Positions 26,030 through 34,499 of a DNA stretch of 64,000 nt are shown piece after piece. Position numbers and translations under genes: made by a program. The stretch is from Paludisphaera soli. Its GTDB lineage: Bacteria; Planctomycetota; Planctomycetia; Isosphaerales; Isosphaeraceae. The stretch is from contig NZ_JAALJI010000020.1 in assembly GCF_011064595.1 (NCBI RefSeq), positions 62,001 through 126,000 of the forward strand, written 5' to 3'. Under the pieces are notes generated by a model that searched no databases, was not told the DNA's origin, and saw nothing but the letters and a program-made list of their open reading frames with translations. Every line of letters begins with the position of its first letter. The first letter of the stretch is position 1.

Positions 26030-27250
26030 ATGCCGGTCCACTTGCTCGACGAGCCCGAATTGGAATCCGAGGCCAGGCAGGCGACCTGGACCCTGAACTT
26101 CGGCCCCCAGCATCCCGCGACGCACACCACACTGCGGCTGATCCTGGAACTGGACGGCGAGCGGATCGTCAAGGCGACGCCGCACATCGGGTACCTCCAC
26201 TCGGGCTTCGAGAAGCTCGGCGAGCACCTGAACTACAACCAGTACGTCACGATCGTCGACCGCAAGAACTACATCAGCCCGCCGATGAACGAGGTGGCCT
26301 GGCACCACGCGGTCGAGACGCTCCTCGGCGTCGAACTGACGCCGCGCTGCCAGTACATCCGGGTGATCATCGGCGAGCTGGCGAGGATCTCCGACCACCT
26401 GCTGTGCACGGGGGCGGCCGCCCTCGACCTGGGGGCGTTCACCGCCTTCCTGTTCGCGTTCAACCTCCGCGAGCAGATCTACGACGTGTACGAGGAGATG
26501 TCGGGCTACCGCTTCCACCCCGGCTACACCCGGGTCGGGGGCGTGCTCTACGACTTCAACGACCGCGTGCTGGACAAGATCCGCAAGGTCCTCCACTCCT
26601 TCCCGAAGGTTTACGCGGACATGAGCAAGCTGCTCTTCCGCAATCGGATCTTCCTGGACCGCATGCGTGGGGTCGGCAAGCTGAGCAAGGCCGATGCGAT
26701 CGCCCATTCCTGCTCGGGCCCGGTGGCCCGCGCCAGCGGGGTGCACGTCGACCTGCGTAAGGATTCGCCGTACCTGGCCTACCCGGAGCTGGACTTCGAG
26801 GTCCCCTACTGCGAGGAAGGCGACTGCTGGGCCCGCTTTATGGTCCGCATGGAGGAGATGAAGCAGAGCGTCCGGATCCTCGAGCAGGCGATGGCCAAGC
26901 TCCCCTCGGGGCCGGTCAACCTGCCCATCGCCGAGAAGCTCAACCTGCCCGACAAGGCGACGACCTACAACAGCATGGAGGGCCTGATCCAGCACTTCGA
27001 GCTGATCATGCCCAACCGGGGCTTCGAGACGCCGGTCGACGAGGTGTACGCGGCGATCGAGGGCCCCAACGGCGAGCTGGGCTACTACCTCGTGGCCGAC
27101 GGGACGGAGTTCGCCTGGAGGGTCCGCACCCGGCCCCCTTCGTTCATCCACTTCTCGGTCTTCCCGCACATCATCAAGGGCCACATGCTCGCCGACGTCG
27201 TGGCCGTGCTGGGGAGCCTGAGTATCATCGCCGCCGAGCTCGACCGCTGA
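26030..27250 (+). CDS. nuoD: NADH-quinone oxidoreductase subunit D
   Basis: A 406-residue 49-kDa subunit that forms the quinone-binding pocket with NuoB. Family marks are NFGPQHPATHTTLRL at the N-terminus (the His that contacts quinone), PHIGYLHSGFEKLGE, YISPPMNEVAWHHAVE and a C-terminal SFIHFSVFPHIIKGHMLADV. A 73-bp spacer separates it from nuoC. Length is usual for a free-standing NuoD. Confidence 0.96.
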   Translation: MPVHLLDEPELESEARQATWTLNFGPQHPATHTTLRLILELDGERIVKATPHIGYLHSGFEKLGEHLNYNQYVTIVDRKNYISPPMNEVAWHHAVETLLGVELTPRCQYIRVIIGELARISDHLLCTGAAALDLGAFTAFLFAFNLREQIYDVYEEMSGYRFHPGYTRVGGVLYDFNDRVLDKIRKVLHSFPKVYADMSKLLFRNRIFLDRMRGVGKLSKADAIAHSCSGPVARASGVHVDLRKDSPYLAYPELDFEVPYCEEGDCWARFMVRMEEMKQSVRILEQAMAKLPSGPVNLPIAEKLNLPDKATTYNSMEGLIQHFELIMPNRGFETPVDEVYAAIEGPNGELGYYLVADGTEFAWRVRTRPPSFIHFSVFPHIIKGHMLADVVAVLGSLSIIAAELDR

Positions 27251-27327
27251 ACCAGCGGGCCGGCCCGCGTGGGAATGGAGCCAGATCGAACCCGGCGACG
27301 ACCGCCGCCTGCAAGGAACACCGACCG

Positions 27328-27867
27328 ATGTCAGCCGAAGCCCCCGCCCGCCCGCCGCAGCGGATTGCCCTCCTCACGGAGCCCCTCCGCGAGCAGATCC
27401 GCGCCCTGTTCCCGCGCTATCCCAGCAAGCGGGCCGTGACGCTGCCGGCCCTGCACCTGGTGCACGAGCACCTGCGCTGCGTGCCGCTCCAGGCCATGTC
27501 GGAGATCGCCGAGCTGCTGGAGATCGCGCCGGCGGAAGTCCACGACACGATGAGCTTCTACGGCTTCTTCCCCCAGGCGCCGATCGGCGACGTCCGGGTC
27601 TGGGTCTGCCGATCGCTCTCGTGCATGCTCCGGGGCGGTGACGAGTTGCTGGGGCACGCCTGCCGCAAGCTGGGGATCCACCCCGGCGAGACGACGCCCG
27701 ACGGCAAGCTGACCGTCGAGTTCGCGGAGTGCCTGGGGATCTGCGACCACGCCCCGGCGGCCCTCGCGGACGACGGCCGCGTCTACGGCCCGCTCGACGA
27801 GGCGGGGGTCGAGGCCATGCTCGACGAGTTGAAGAGGGGTCGCAAGGACGGCCCGACCCGCGCGTGA
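27328..27867 (+). CDS. nuoE: NADH-quinone oxidoreductase subunit E
   Basis: A 179-residue thioredoxin-like subunit with a [2Fe-2S] cluster (N1a). The four cysteines appear as VCRSLSC and ECLGIC. The N-terminal helical part (HLVHEHLRCVPLQAMSEIAELL) and AEVHDTMSFYGFF fit the family. It forms the NADH-oxidising module with NuoF and NuoG encoded next. Confidence 0.95.
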   Translation: MSAEAPARPPQRIALLTEPLREQIRALFPRYPSKRAVTLPALHLVHEHLRCVPLQAMSEIAELLEIAPAEVHDTMSFYGFFPQAPIGDVRVWVCRSLSCMLRGGDELLGHACRKLGIHPGETTPDGKLTVEFAECLGICDHAPAALADDGRVYGPLDEAGVEAMLDELKRGRKDGPTRA

Positions 27868-27934
27868 ATCGGCCGGGGACCCCCGACCGCCCTCGAATCG
27901 CCCGCTCGCCGACGACCCTGGAGAATCCAAACCC

Positions 27935-29338
27935 GTGGCCACGTTTGAACCCGTCCTGACCCGCAACTGGAACGTCCCCGACGCCCGCTCGCTCAAGGTC
28001 TACGAGTCGCGCGGGGGATACCAGGCCGCGCGCAAGGCGCTTACGACGATGGACCCCGACGCCGTCGTCAACCTCGTCAAGGACTCGGAGCTTCGCGGCC
28101 GCGGCGGCGCGGGGTTTCCCTGCGGGCTCAAGTGGACCTTCCTGCCGAAGGACCGCAAAGAGACGCTGATGTGCGTCAACGGCGACGAGAGCGAGCCGGC
28201 GACGTTCAACAACCGCTATCTGCTTGAACGCGATCCCCACATGTTCCTCGAGGGGATCCTGATCTCCTGCTTCGCGACCCGGGCGTCGACGTCCTACGTC
28301 TACCTCCGGTTCGAGTACATCGAGGCGACCCGGATCATTGAAGAGGCGATCGCCGAGGCCCGCGCCGCGGGTCACCTGGGCAAGAACATCTACGGCACCG
28401 GGTTCAACCTGGACGTCTGGGTGCACCGGGGCGCGGGGGCCTACATCTGCGGCGAGGAGACGGGGCTGATCGAGAGCCTGGAGGGCAAGCGGGGCTGGCC
28501 CCGCATCAAGCCGCCGTTCCCGGCCATCGAGGGCGCGTTCCGCAAGCCGACGGTCGTCAACAACATCGAGACCCTCTGCTGCGTGCCGCACATCGTGGAG
28601 CGGGGGGCGGCCTGGTTCAAGTCGATCGGCACCCCCAAGAGCTACGGGCCGAAGTTGTACACCGTCTCGGGGCACGTCGAGAAGCAGGTGTGCGTCGAGC
28701 TGCCCCTGGGCGTCACCTGCCGCGAGCTGATCGACGACCACGCCGGCGGCGTCTGGAAGGGCCGCAAGGCCAAGGCGGCGGTCCCCGGCGGCATCAGCAT
28801 GGGCCTGCTCTCGGCCGACGAGCTGGACACGCCGCTCGACTTCGAGAGCCTCCGCAAGCCGGGCTGCCTCGGCCTGGGGACGGCGGCCGTGACCGTGATC
28901 GACGACCACACGCCGATCATCGACTACCTGGTCAACACCTCGCGTTTCTTCGCCCACGAGAGCTGCGGCCAGTGCACCCCCTGCCGCGAGGGGACCGGCT
29001 GGATGAGCAAGACGATCCACCGGATCAAGAACGGCGGCGGGCGGATCGAGGACCTGGACGTGATGCTCCACCTCGCGGAGAATCTGGGGATCATCCCGGG
29101 CACGACGATCTGCGGCCTCGCGGACGGCGCCGCCTGGCCGATCAAGAACGCCCTGGCCAAGTTCCGACCCGAGCTGGAAGAGTACATCCGGACCCACCAG
29201 ACCCCGGGCGCCGGGCCGACCCCCCTTCAGCTCGACGTCGCCGCCGGTCGCCGGGTCGACCTCTTCCAGGTCGGGAACGCGATCGCCGCGCCCCCGCCGG
29301 CCGCCGCCCTCCACTCCCCGGGGCGGCCGGACGCCTGA
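27935..29338 (+). CDS. nuoF: NADH-quinone oxidoreductase subunit F
   Basis: A 467-residue NADH/FMN-binding subunit. The glycine-rich site LRGRGGAGFPCGLKW and VNGDESEPATFNN bind FMN and NADH, and GAYICGEETGLIESLEGKR is strongly conserved. The N3 [4Fe-4S] cluster ligands lie in ESCGQCTPCREGTGW and TTICGLADGAAWP. The start is GTG at 27935. The last ~30 residues are a Pro/Ala-rich tail not seen in most homologues. Confidence 0.96.
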   Translation: MATFEPVLTRNWNVPDARSLKVYESRGGYQAARKALTTMDPDAVVNLVKDSELRGRGGAGFPCGLKWTFLPKDRKETLMCVNGDESEPATFNNRYLLERDPHMFLEGILISCFATRASTSYVYLRFEYIEATRIIEEAIAEARAAGHLGKNIYGTGFNLDVWVHRGAGAYICGEETGLIESLEGKRGWPRIKPPFPAIEGAFRKPTVVNNIETLCCVPHIVERGAAWFKSIGTPKSYGPKLYTVSGHVEKQVCVELPLGVTCRELIDDHAGGVWKGRKAKAAVPGGISMGLLSADELDTPLDFESLRKPGCLGLGTAAVTVIDDHTPIIDYLVNTSRFFAHESCGQCTPCREGTGWMSKTIHRIKNGGGRIEDLDVMLHLAENLGIIPGTTICGLADGAAWPIKNALAKFRPELEEYIRTHQTPGAGPTPLQLDVAAGRRVDLFQVGNAIAAPPPAAALHSPGRPDA

Positions 29339-29395
29339 GGACCGACGGACAGCGGCGAGCCTTCCCCCCACGAGCCCCTTGGACCGGAACGAACG

Positions 29396-31147
29396 ATGGC
29401 CACGATCCTCATCAACGGCACCGAATACCCGATCCCCGAGGGGGAGAAGCTCAACGCCATCCAGATGGCGAAGCGGGTCGGCGTCGAGATCCCGTACTAC
29501 TGCTGGCACCCTTCGCTGTCGGTCGTGGCCAACTGCCGGATGTGCGAGGTCGAGGTCGGGTCCAAGGATCCGAAGACCGGCGAGGTCAAGATGATGCCCA
29601 AGCTCGTCCCCGGCTGCCAGACGCCGGCCAAGGACGGGACGGTCCTCGTCACCGACAGCGCCAAGGTGCAGGAGCACCAGCGGATGATCATGGAGCTGCT
29701 GCTCCTGAACCACCCGCTGGACTGTCCGGTCTGCGACCAGGCCGGCGAGTGCGGCCTGCAGGACTACAGCTACGAGCACGGCCAGTCGAATCACCGCTTC
29801 GTCGAGGAGCGGATCGTCAACCCCCGCAAGGACGTCTCCGACCTGATCCAGCTGAACCAGGACCGGTGCATCATGTGCACCCGCTGCGTCCGGTTCACCC
29901 GCGAGATCACCCAGACGGCCGAACTGCAGGTGATGCGCCGGGGCAACCACGCGGAGATCGCCACATTCCCGGGCGTGAGCCTGGACGACAACCCGCTCGC
30001 GGGCAACGTGGTCGACCTCTGCCCGGTCGGCGCGCTGCTCGACAAGGACTTCCTGCACAAGCAGCGCGTCTGGTTCCTGGCCAAGCACGACTCGGTCTGC
30101 ACCCACTGCTCGACCGGCTGCAACATCAGCGTCGAGGAGAACAAGGGGAAGATCTGGCGGGTCAAGCCCCGGAACAACCCCCACGTCAACGACTACTGGA
30201 TCTGCGACGAGGGCCGCTACGGGTATAAAGACGACTCCGCGCCCGATGACCTCCTGGAGGCGATGTACGTCCTCAAGGGGGACGACCACGTGGCCGTGGC
30301 GATCGACGAGGCGGTCCGGCTCGTCGATCGGGGCCTCAAGCAGGCCGTGATCGGGGGCAGGACGGTGGCCGGCGTCCTCTCGCCGTTCCTGACGGTCGAG
30401 GAAGCCTACCTGATGGCGACCTACTTGAAGGGGATGACCTCCGACGCCGTGCTGGCCGTGGGCCCGGTCCCGGCCCGGGGCGAGGATCGCACCTTCTCCC
30501 CCGACAAGAGCGCGGGCCGCTCGGGCGACACCAGCTTCCTGGCCCCCCGGCCGTTCACGATCCACGCCGAGAAGGCCCCCAACGCCCGCGGCGTCCGTGC
30601 GGTGATCGAGCACGTCCAGGGCGCGGTCGTCGAGTATGACGAGCTGCTCCGGAAGGTCGAGGCGGGAGAGGTTGGGGCCCTCTACGTCGCGTCGGGCTCG
30701 CCGACCGACTGGATCGACGAGCCGACCGCCGCGAAGGTCCGCGAGAAGGTCGCGTTCCTGGTCGTCCAGGACTCCCGCGTCGGGGCGCTGGCCCACAAGG
30801 CCGACGTCGTGCTGGCGGGGGGGACCTATGCCGAGAAGGCCGGATCCTACGTCAACGCGGATGGCCGGATCCAGTACGCGGGGGCCTCGCTGCCGCCGCG
30901 CGACGGCTCGCTCCCGGACCTCGACCTGTTCGCGGTCCTGCTGGACCGCCCCGGGGGGCCGGCGCGGTCGAGCGACGTGCTGGCCGAGCTGGCCGAGGCC
31001 GCCCCGGCGTTCGCCGCGGCGAAGGGAGGCACGCTCCCCTTATACGGCGCGACGCTCGAGGCCTCAGCGTCGAGTCCTCGCGAGAACGGGCCGCCGCCGT
31101 TCGTCGACGCCTGGTACGCGGCGATGGGCGCGGCCAAGGCCCGCTGA
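29396..31147 (+). CDS. nuoG: NADH-quinone oxidoreductase subunit G (short form)
   Basis: A 583-residue protein, much shorter than E. coli NuoG (~900). The N-terminal half carries the usual clusters: a ferredoxin domain with YYCWHP and CRMCEVEV, the HPLDCPVCDQAGECGLQD motif (His ligand), and CIMCTRCVRF with LCPVGALL. A fourth set, VCTHCSTGCNISV with a Cys in YWICDEGRYGY, fits cluster N7. The molybdopterin-oxidoreductase-like C-terminal part is reduced to ~300 residues, and the Mo cofactor site is not expected to work, as in all complex I. Stable, in-frame and in operon context, so not a truncation artefact. Confidence 0.93.
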   Translation: MATILINGTEYPIPEGEKLNAIQMAKRVGVEIPYYCWHPSLSVVANCRMCEVEVGSKDPKTGEVKMMPKLVPGCQTPAKDGTVLVTDSAKVQEHQRMIMELLLLNHPLDCPVCDQAGECGLQDYSYEHGQSNHRFVEERIVNPRKDVSDLIQLNQDRCIMCTRCVRFTREITQTAELQVMRRGNHAEIATFPGVSLDDNPLAGNVVDLCPVGALLDKDFLHKQRVWFLAKHDSVCTHCSTGCNISVEENKGKIWRVKPRNNPHVNDYWICDEGRYGYKDDSAPDDLLEAMYVLKGDDHVAVAIDEAVRLVDRGLKQAVIGGRTVAGVLSPFLTVEEAYLMATYLKGMTSDAVLAVGPVPARGEDRTFSPDKSAGRSGDTSFLAPRPFTIHAEKAPNARGVRAVIEHVQGAVVEYDELLRKVEAGEVGALYVASGSPTDWIDEPTAAKVREKVAFLVVQDSRVGALAHKADVVLAGGTYAEKAGSYVNADGRIQYAGASLPPRDGSLPDLDLFAVLLDRPGGPARSSDVLAELAEAAPAFAAAKGGTLPLYGATLEASASSPRENGPPPFVDAWYAAMGAAKAR

Positions 31148-31209
31148 TTCGAAGTGAGGTCGGGTGATCGAGACGGACGGCTCCGGGATGTTGCGGCAAG
31201 GGTGAACTT

Positions 31210-32262
31210 ATGACGCTTTGGGTTTTGATCGGGATCGTCATCAAGATCCTGATGATCGTCGGGATTACTCAGGGGACGGTCGCGTACCTGATCCTGGTCG
31301 AGCGGAAGATCGCCGCGTACGCCCAGGACCGGATCGGCCCCAACCGCTGCGGCGCCCAGTTCGGGCTGCCGGCCGCCCTGCTGCAGCCCCTGGCCGACGG
31401 CGCCAAGATGCTGCTCAAGGAGGACGTGGTCCCCAAGTACGTGACCAAGCCGCTGTACATCCTGGCGCCCTGGATCGCGATCGTGACGGCCATGATCGGC
31501 TTCGCCGTGGTCCCCTTCGGCCCGGTCGGCCCGAACCAGCTCATCGACTTCCAGATCGCCCCCAACGTCGACATGGGCCTGCTCTACGTCCTCGCGGTCG
31601 GCAGCCTGGCGGTGTACGGCGTGATCCTGGCGGGCTGGGCGTCGAACAACAAATACGCGTTCATCGGCGGCCTGCGGTCCAGCGCCCAGCTGATCAGCTA
31701 TGAGCTCCCGCTCGGCATGTCGATCCTGGGCATGTTGCTCCTGGCCGGGTCGCTCGACATGAACCAGGTGATCGCCTGGCAGAGCCAGAACGCCTGGGGC
31801 GTGCTGGTGCAGCCCCTGGGGTTCATCCTCTTCTTCACGAGCGCGTTCGCCGAGACCAACCGCCTGCCGTTCGACCTCCCGGAGTCGGAGCAGGAGCTGG
31901 TCGGCGGGTTCCACACCGAATACTCGGCCATGAAGTTCGGCATGTTCTTCCTCGGCGAATACCTGCACATCATCACCGTGAGCTTCATCACCGTGATCCT
32001 GTTCTGGGGCGGTTGGCACCTGCCGTTCCTCGGGCTTACCCCGGAGTCGTCGGGCCTGATCGACACGCTGCTCAAGGTGGGGATCATCACCGGGAAGGTG
32101 TTCCTGGCGATCCTCTTCATCATGTGGATCCGCTGGACGCTGCCGCGGTTCCGTTACGACCAGCTGATGGACCTGGCCTGGAAGTCGATGATCCCCCTGG
32201 CGCTCATCAACCTGGTGGCGACCGCCGGGATCGTTCAGCTCGTCCGGACCTACTGGAACTGA
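31210..32262 (+). CDS. nuoH: NADH-quinone oxidoreductase subunit H
   Basis: A 350-residue membrane subunit at the junction of the two arms, with about eight helices. Conserved loops are VERKIAAYAQDRIGPNRCG, GSLAVYGVILAGWASNNKYA and ETNRLPFDLPESEQELVGGF, which line the quinone channel. The length is typical. It follows nuoG by 62 bp. Confidence 0.96.
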   Translation: MTLWVLIGIVIKILMIVGITQGTVAYLILVERKIAAYAQDRIGPNRCGAQFGLPAALLQPLADGAKMLLKEDVVPKYVTKPLYILAPWIAIVTAMIGFAVVPFGPVGPNQLIDFQIAPNVDMGLLYVLAVGSLAVYGVILAGWASNNKYAFIGGLRSSAQLISYELPLGMSILGMLLLAGSLDMNQVIAWQSQNAWGVLVQPLGFILFFTSAFAETNRLPFDLPESEQELVGGFHTEYSAMKFGMFFLGEYLHIITVSFITVILFWGGWHLPFLGLTPESSGLIDTLLKVGIITGKVFLAILFIMWIRWTLPRFRYDQLMDLAWKSMIPLALINLVATAGIVQLVRTYWN

Positions 32263-32328
32263 CCGGCCGGGCCCGTCCCGCTGAATTCGAAGGCCCCGCC
32301 CCGGCGGGTCCGCAAGGAGCCTAGCAAC

Positions 32329-32913
32329 GTGCGAGTCGACGACCCCCAACTCAAGAAGATCGAACCGCCGAAGATGACCCTGGCGGACCGGTTCTTCCTC
32401 CCGCAGGTGGCCGCCGGCCTGGTGGTGACCGGCAAGCACATCTTCGGCGTCGCCTTCCAGGACACGGCGATCACCGTCGAATATCCCGAGGTCCAGCACG
32501 TCCCGAGCCCGGTCTACCGCGGCGTCCACCGGCTCAACAAGGACGAGGAAGGGCGGCCCAAGTGCGTCGCCTGCATGCTCTGCGCCACGGCCTGCCCGGC
32601 GCACTGCATCGACATCGTGGGGGCGACCGCCCCGGCCTCCTGGCCCGACCGCGAGAAATACCCCGAGAGCTTCGTCATCGACGAGCTGCGGTGCATCTAC
32701 TGCGGGATGTGCGAGGAAGCCTGCCCGGTCGAGGCCATCGAGCTGACGGGCCTGTACGACCTCACCGGCCTGTCGCGGGAGGAGATGATCTTCGACAAGA
32801 CGAAGCTCCTCTCCGTCTTCGACGTCACCCGCGACGCCGAGCCGATGAGGTTCACGACCCCCCCGCCGGAAGCCTCGTCGGCGACGCAGGCCCTGGAATC
32901 CCCGGTGAGCTGA
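32329..32913 (+). CDS. nuoI: NADH-quinone oxidoreductase subunit I
   Basis: A 194-residue ferredoxin-like subunit with two [4Fe-4S] clusters (N6a and N6b). The two motifs are CVACMLCATACPAHCI and CIYCGMCEEACPVEAIEL. The start is GTG at 32329. The N-terminal helix (LPQVAAGLVVTGKHIFG) lies along the membrane. The C-terminus has a short extra tail. Confidence 0.96.
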   Translation: MRVDDPQLKKIEPPKMTLADRFFLPQVAAGLVVTGKHIFGVAFQDTAITVEYPEVQHVPSPVYRGVHRLNKDEEGRPKCVACMLCATACPAHCIDIVGATAPASWPDREKYPESFVIDELRCIYCGMCEEACPVEAIELTGLYDLTGLSREEMIFDKTKLLSVFDVTRDAEPMRFTTPPPEASSATQALESPVS

Positions 32914-32995
32914 CCCGACCGACCGGACCGGACGACGCATCTCGAAGGCGCGGCGAAAGCCCCACCCGACCCCCAAGACCAGGCGACGAAGTCCC

Positions 32996-33874
32996 ATGAC
33001 GACCGGCTCCTTGATCCTCGCGACGATCGGCATCCTCTTCGGGGCGACCGGGACCTACCTCCTGCTCCCGCACCGCCTCGGCGCGGCCAAGACCCGGACG
33101 ATCTACATCCTGGGGGCGGTCTTCGCGAGCCTCGGGCTGGTCGGCTTCCTGGCCCTCCTGTCGCCGCCCGCCCTCTCGCCGCTGGGCGATTTCATCGCCG
33201 GCTCGTTCTTCTACGTCTTCGCGGGGGGCGCCATCGGCTGCGGGGTGATGACCGTCACCAGCCGGAACCCGGTGTACAGCGCGCTCTGGTTCGCGGCCGT
33301 CGTGGTCTCGGTCGCCGGCCTGTTCCTGCTGGCCGACGCCCAGTTCCTCGCCGCCGGATCGGTCATCGTCTACGCCGGGGCCATCATCGTGACGTTCCTG
33401 TTCGTCATCATGCTGGCCCAGATGGAAGGCCGGGCGGTCTACGACCGCGCCGCGCGTTCGCCGGGACGGGCCGTCTTCACCAGCTTCCTGCTCCTCTGGT
33501 CGCTCACCTACTGCCTGGCGAGCGTGCGGGGCAAGCCCGACGGCCCGCCGCCCGCCGGCGAACTCGCCGGCCCGGAGGCCCGCCTGCTCCGTGGCCGGGA
33601 GATCGCCGGGTTCTATCAGCTCGCGGAAACGAACGAAGGGCGGAAGGCCCTGGAGCACAGCCTTCGGCCGACCTCCTCGCTGTACGTCGAAGCCGACCCT
33701 TCGAAGCCGAAGCCGAACGTGGCCGGCCTGGGCGAGGCCCTTTACGCGGACCACCTCTTGACGGTCGAGCTGGCGGGGTCGATCCTGTTCGCGGCCCTCG
33801 TCGCCGCGGTGCTGATCGCCAACCCCAAGCGGGCCGGCGTGCCGCCGACCCCGGCCGCCGCCGTCGAGGTTTGA
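32996..33874 (+). CDS. nuoJ: NADH-quinone oxidoreductase subunit J (long form)
   Basis: A 292-residue membrane subunit, longer than the usual 165-200. It has two extra N-terminal helices (LILATIGILFGATGTYLLL and AVFASLGLVGFLALL) before the normal ND6-like start FFYVFAGGAIGCGVMTVTSR. The family core SALWFAAVVVSVAGLFLLA and AGAIIVTFLFVIMLAQMEG is intact. A ~100-residue soluble insert comes before the last helix (SILFAALVAAVLIA). Identity is also supported by its place before nuoK. Confidence 0.92.
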   Translation: MTTGSLILATIGILFGATGTYLLLPHRLGAAKTRTIYILGAVFASLGLVGFLALLSPPALSPLGDFIAGSFFYVFAGGAIGCGVMTVTSRNPVYSALWFAAVVVSVAGLFLLADAQFLAAGSVIVYAGAIIVTFLFVIMLAQMEGRAVYDRAARSPGRAVFTSFLLLWSLTYCLASVRGKPDGPPPAGELAGPEARLLRGREIAGFYQLAETNEGRKALEHSLRPTSSLYVEADPSKPKPNVAGLGEALYADHLLTVELAGSILFAALVAAVLIANPKRAGVPPTPAAAVEV

Positions 33875-33956
33875 GATCGACCGCCGCCGGACCGGACATC
33901 CCCCGTTCATCGACGCCCCGCGCCGCCCCTCACCCTGGAACCCGCTGGAAGAAGCC

Positions 33957-34424
33957 ATGACCGACCCGTTCACGATCGACCTGCTGAGGAACTACCTCCT
34001 GGTGGGCGCGGCGCTCTTCGCGTTGGGGATGCTGGGCTTCATCGCCCGCCGCAACCTCATCGTCATGTTCCTTTCGGCCGAGATGATGCTGCAGGGCGTG
34101 GCGCTTTCGCTGGTGGCGTTCGGCCGCTACCACGGCAATTGGAGCGGCCAGGTCTTCACGATCGTCATCCTGACGGTGGCGGCGTGCGAGGCGTCCATCG
34201 CGATGGCGTTGGTGGTCGTGCTGTTCAACAGGCGTTCGTCGCTCGACGTCACCCTCTGGCAGGACGTCCGCGAGCCCGGGGTCGAGACGACCGACCTGGC
34301 CGACGAGGCCGGCGAGGCCGCGCCGATGGAGCCGATCGAGGGGGTCGAGTCGTATCCCCACCTGACCCCGGCCGGCGTCGAGCCGGCCCATCCGATCCAA
34401 CCCTGGACCGAGCGCCGTCGCTGA
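33957..34424 (+). CDS. nuoK: NADH-quinone oxidoreductase subunit K with C-terminal tail
   Basis: A 155-residue ND4L-type subunit. The three-helix core (residues ~10-95) has LFALGMLGFIARRNLIVMFL, SAEMMLQGVALSLVAF and VAACEASIAMALVVVLFNRR with the conserved Glu residues of the proton path. The remaining ~55 residues are an acidic, Pro-rich soluble tail not present in typical 100-residue NuoK. Confidence 0.93.
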   Translation: MTDPFTIDLLRNYLLVGAALFALGMLGFIARRNLIVMFLSAEMMLQGVALSLVAFGRYHGNWSGQVFTIVILTVAACEASIAMALVVVLFNRRSSLDVTLWQDVREPGVETTDLADEAGEAAPMEPIEGVESYPHLTPAGVEPAHPIQPWTERRR

Positions 34425-34499
34425 GGCTGAGGCCGGGCGCCGCGGGCGTCCATCGACGATTGCGAGACTCGCGAGGCGATACCAAAGAGGAGCGGCGAC

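Noticed and set aside
27374-30796. 1140-codon open frame on the minus strand
   Set aside because: It lies opposite nuoE, nuoF and nuoG, has low-complexity Val/Asp/Arg-rich translation and is a shadow of GC-rich codon usage.
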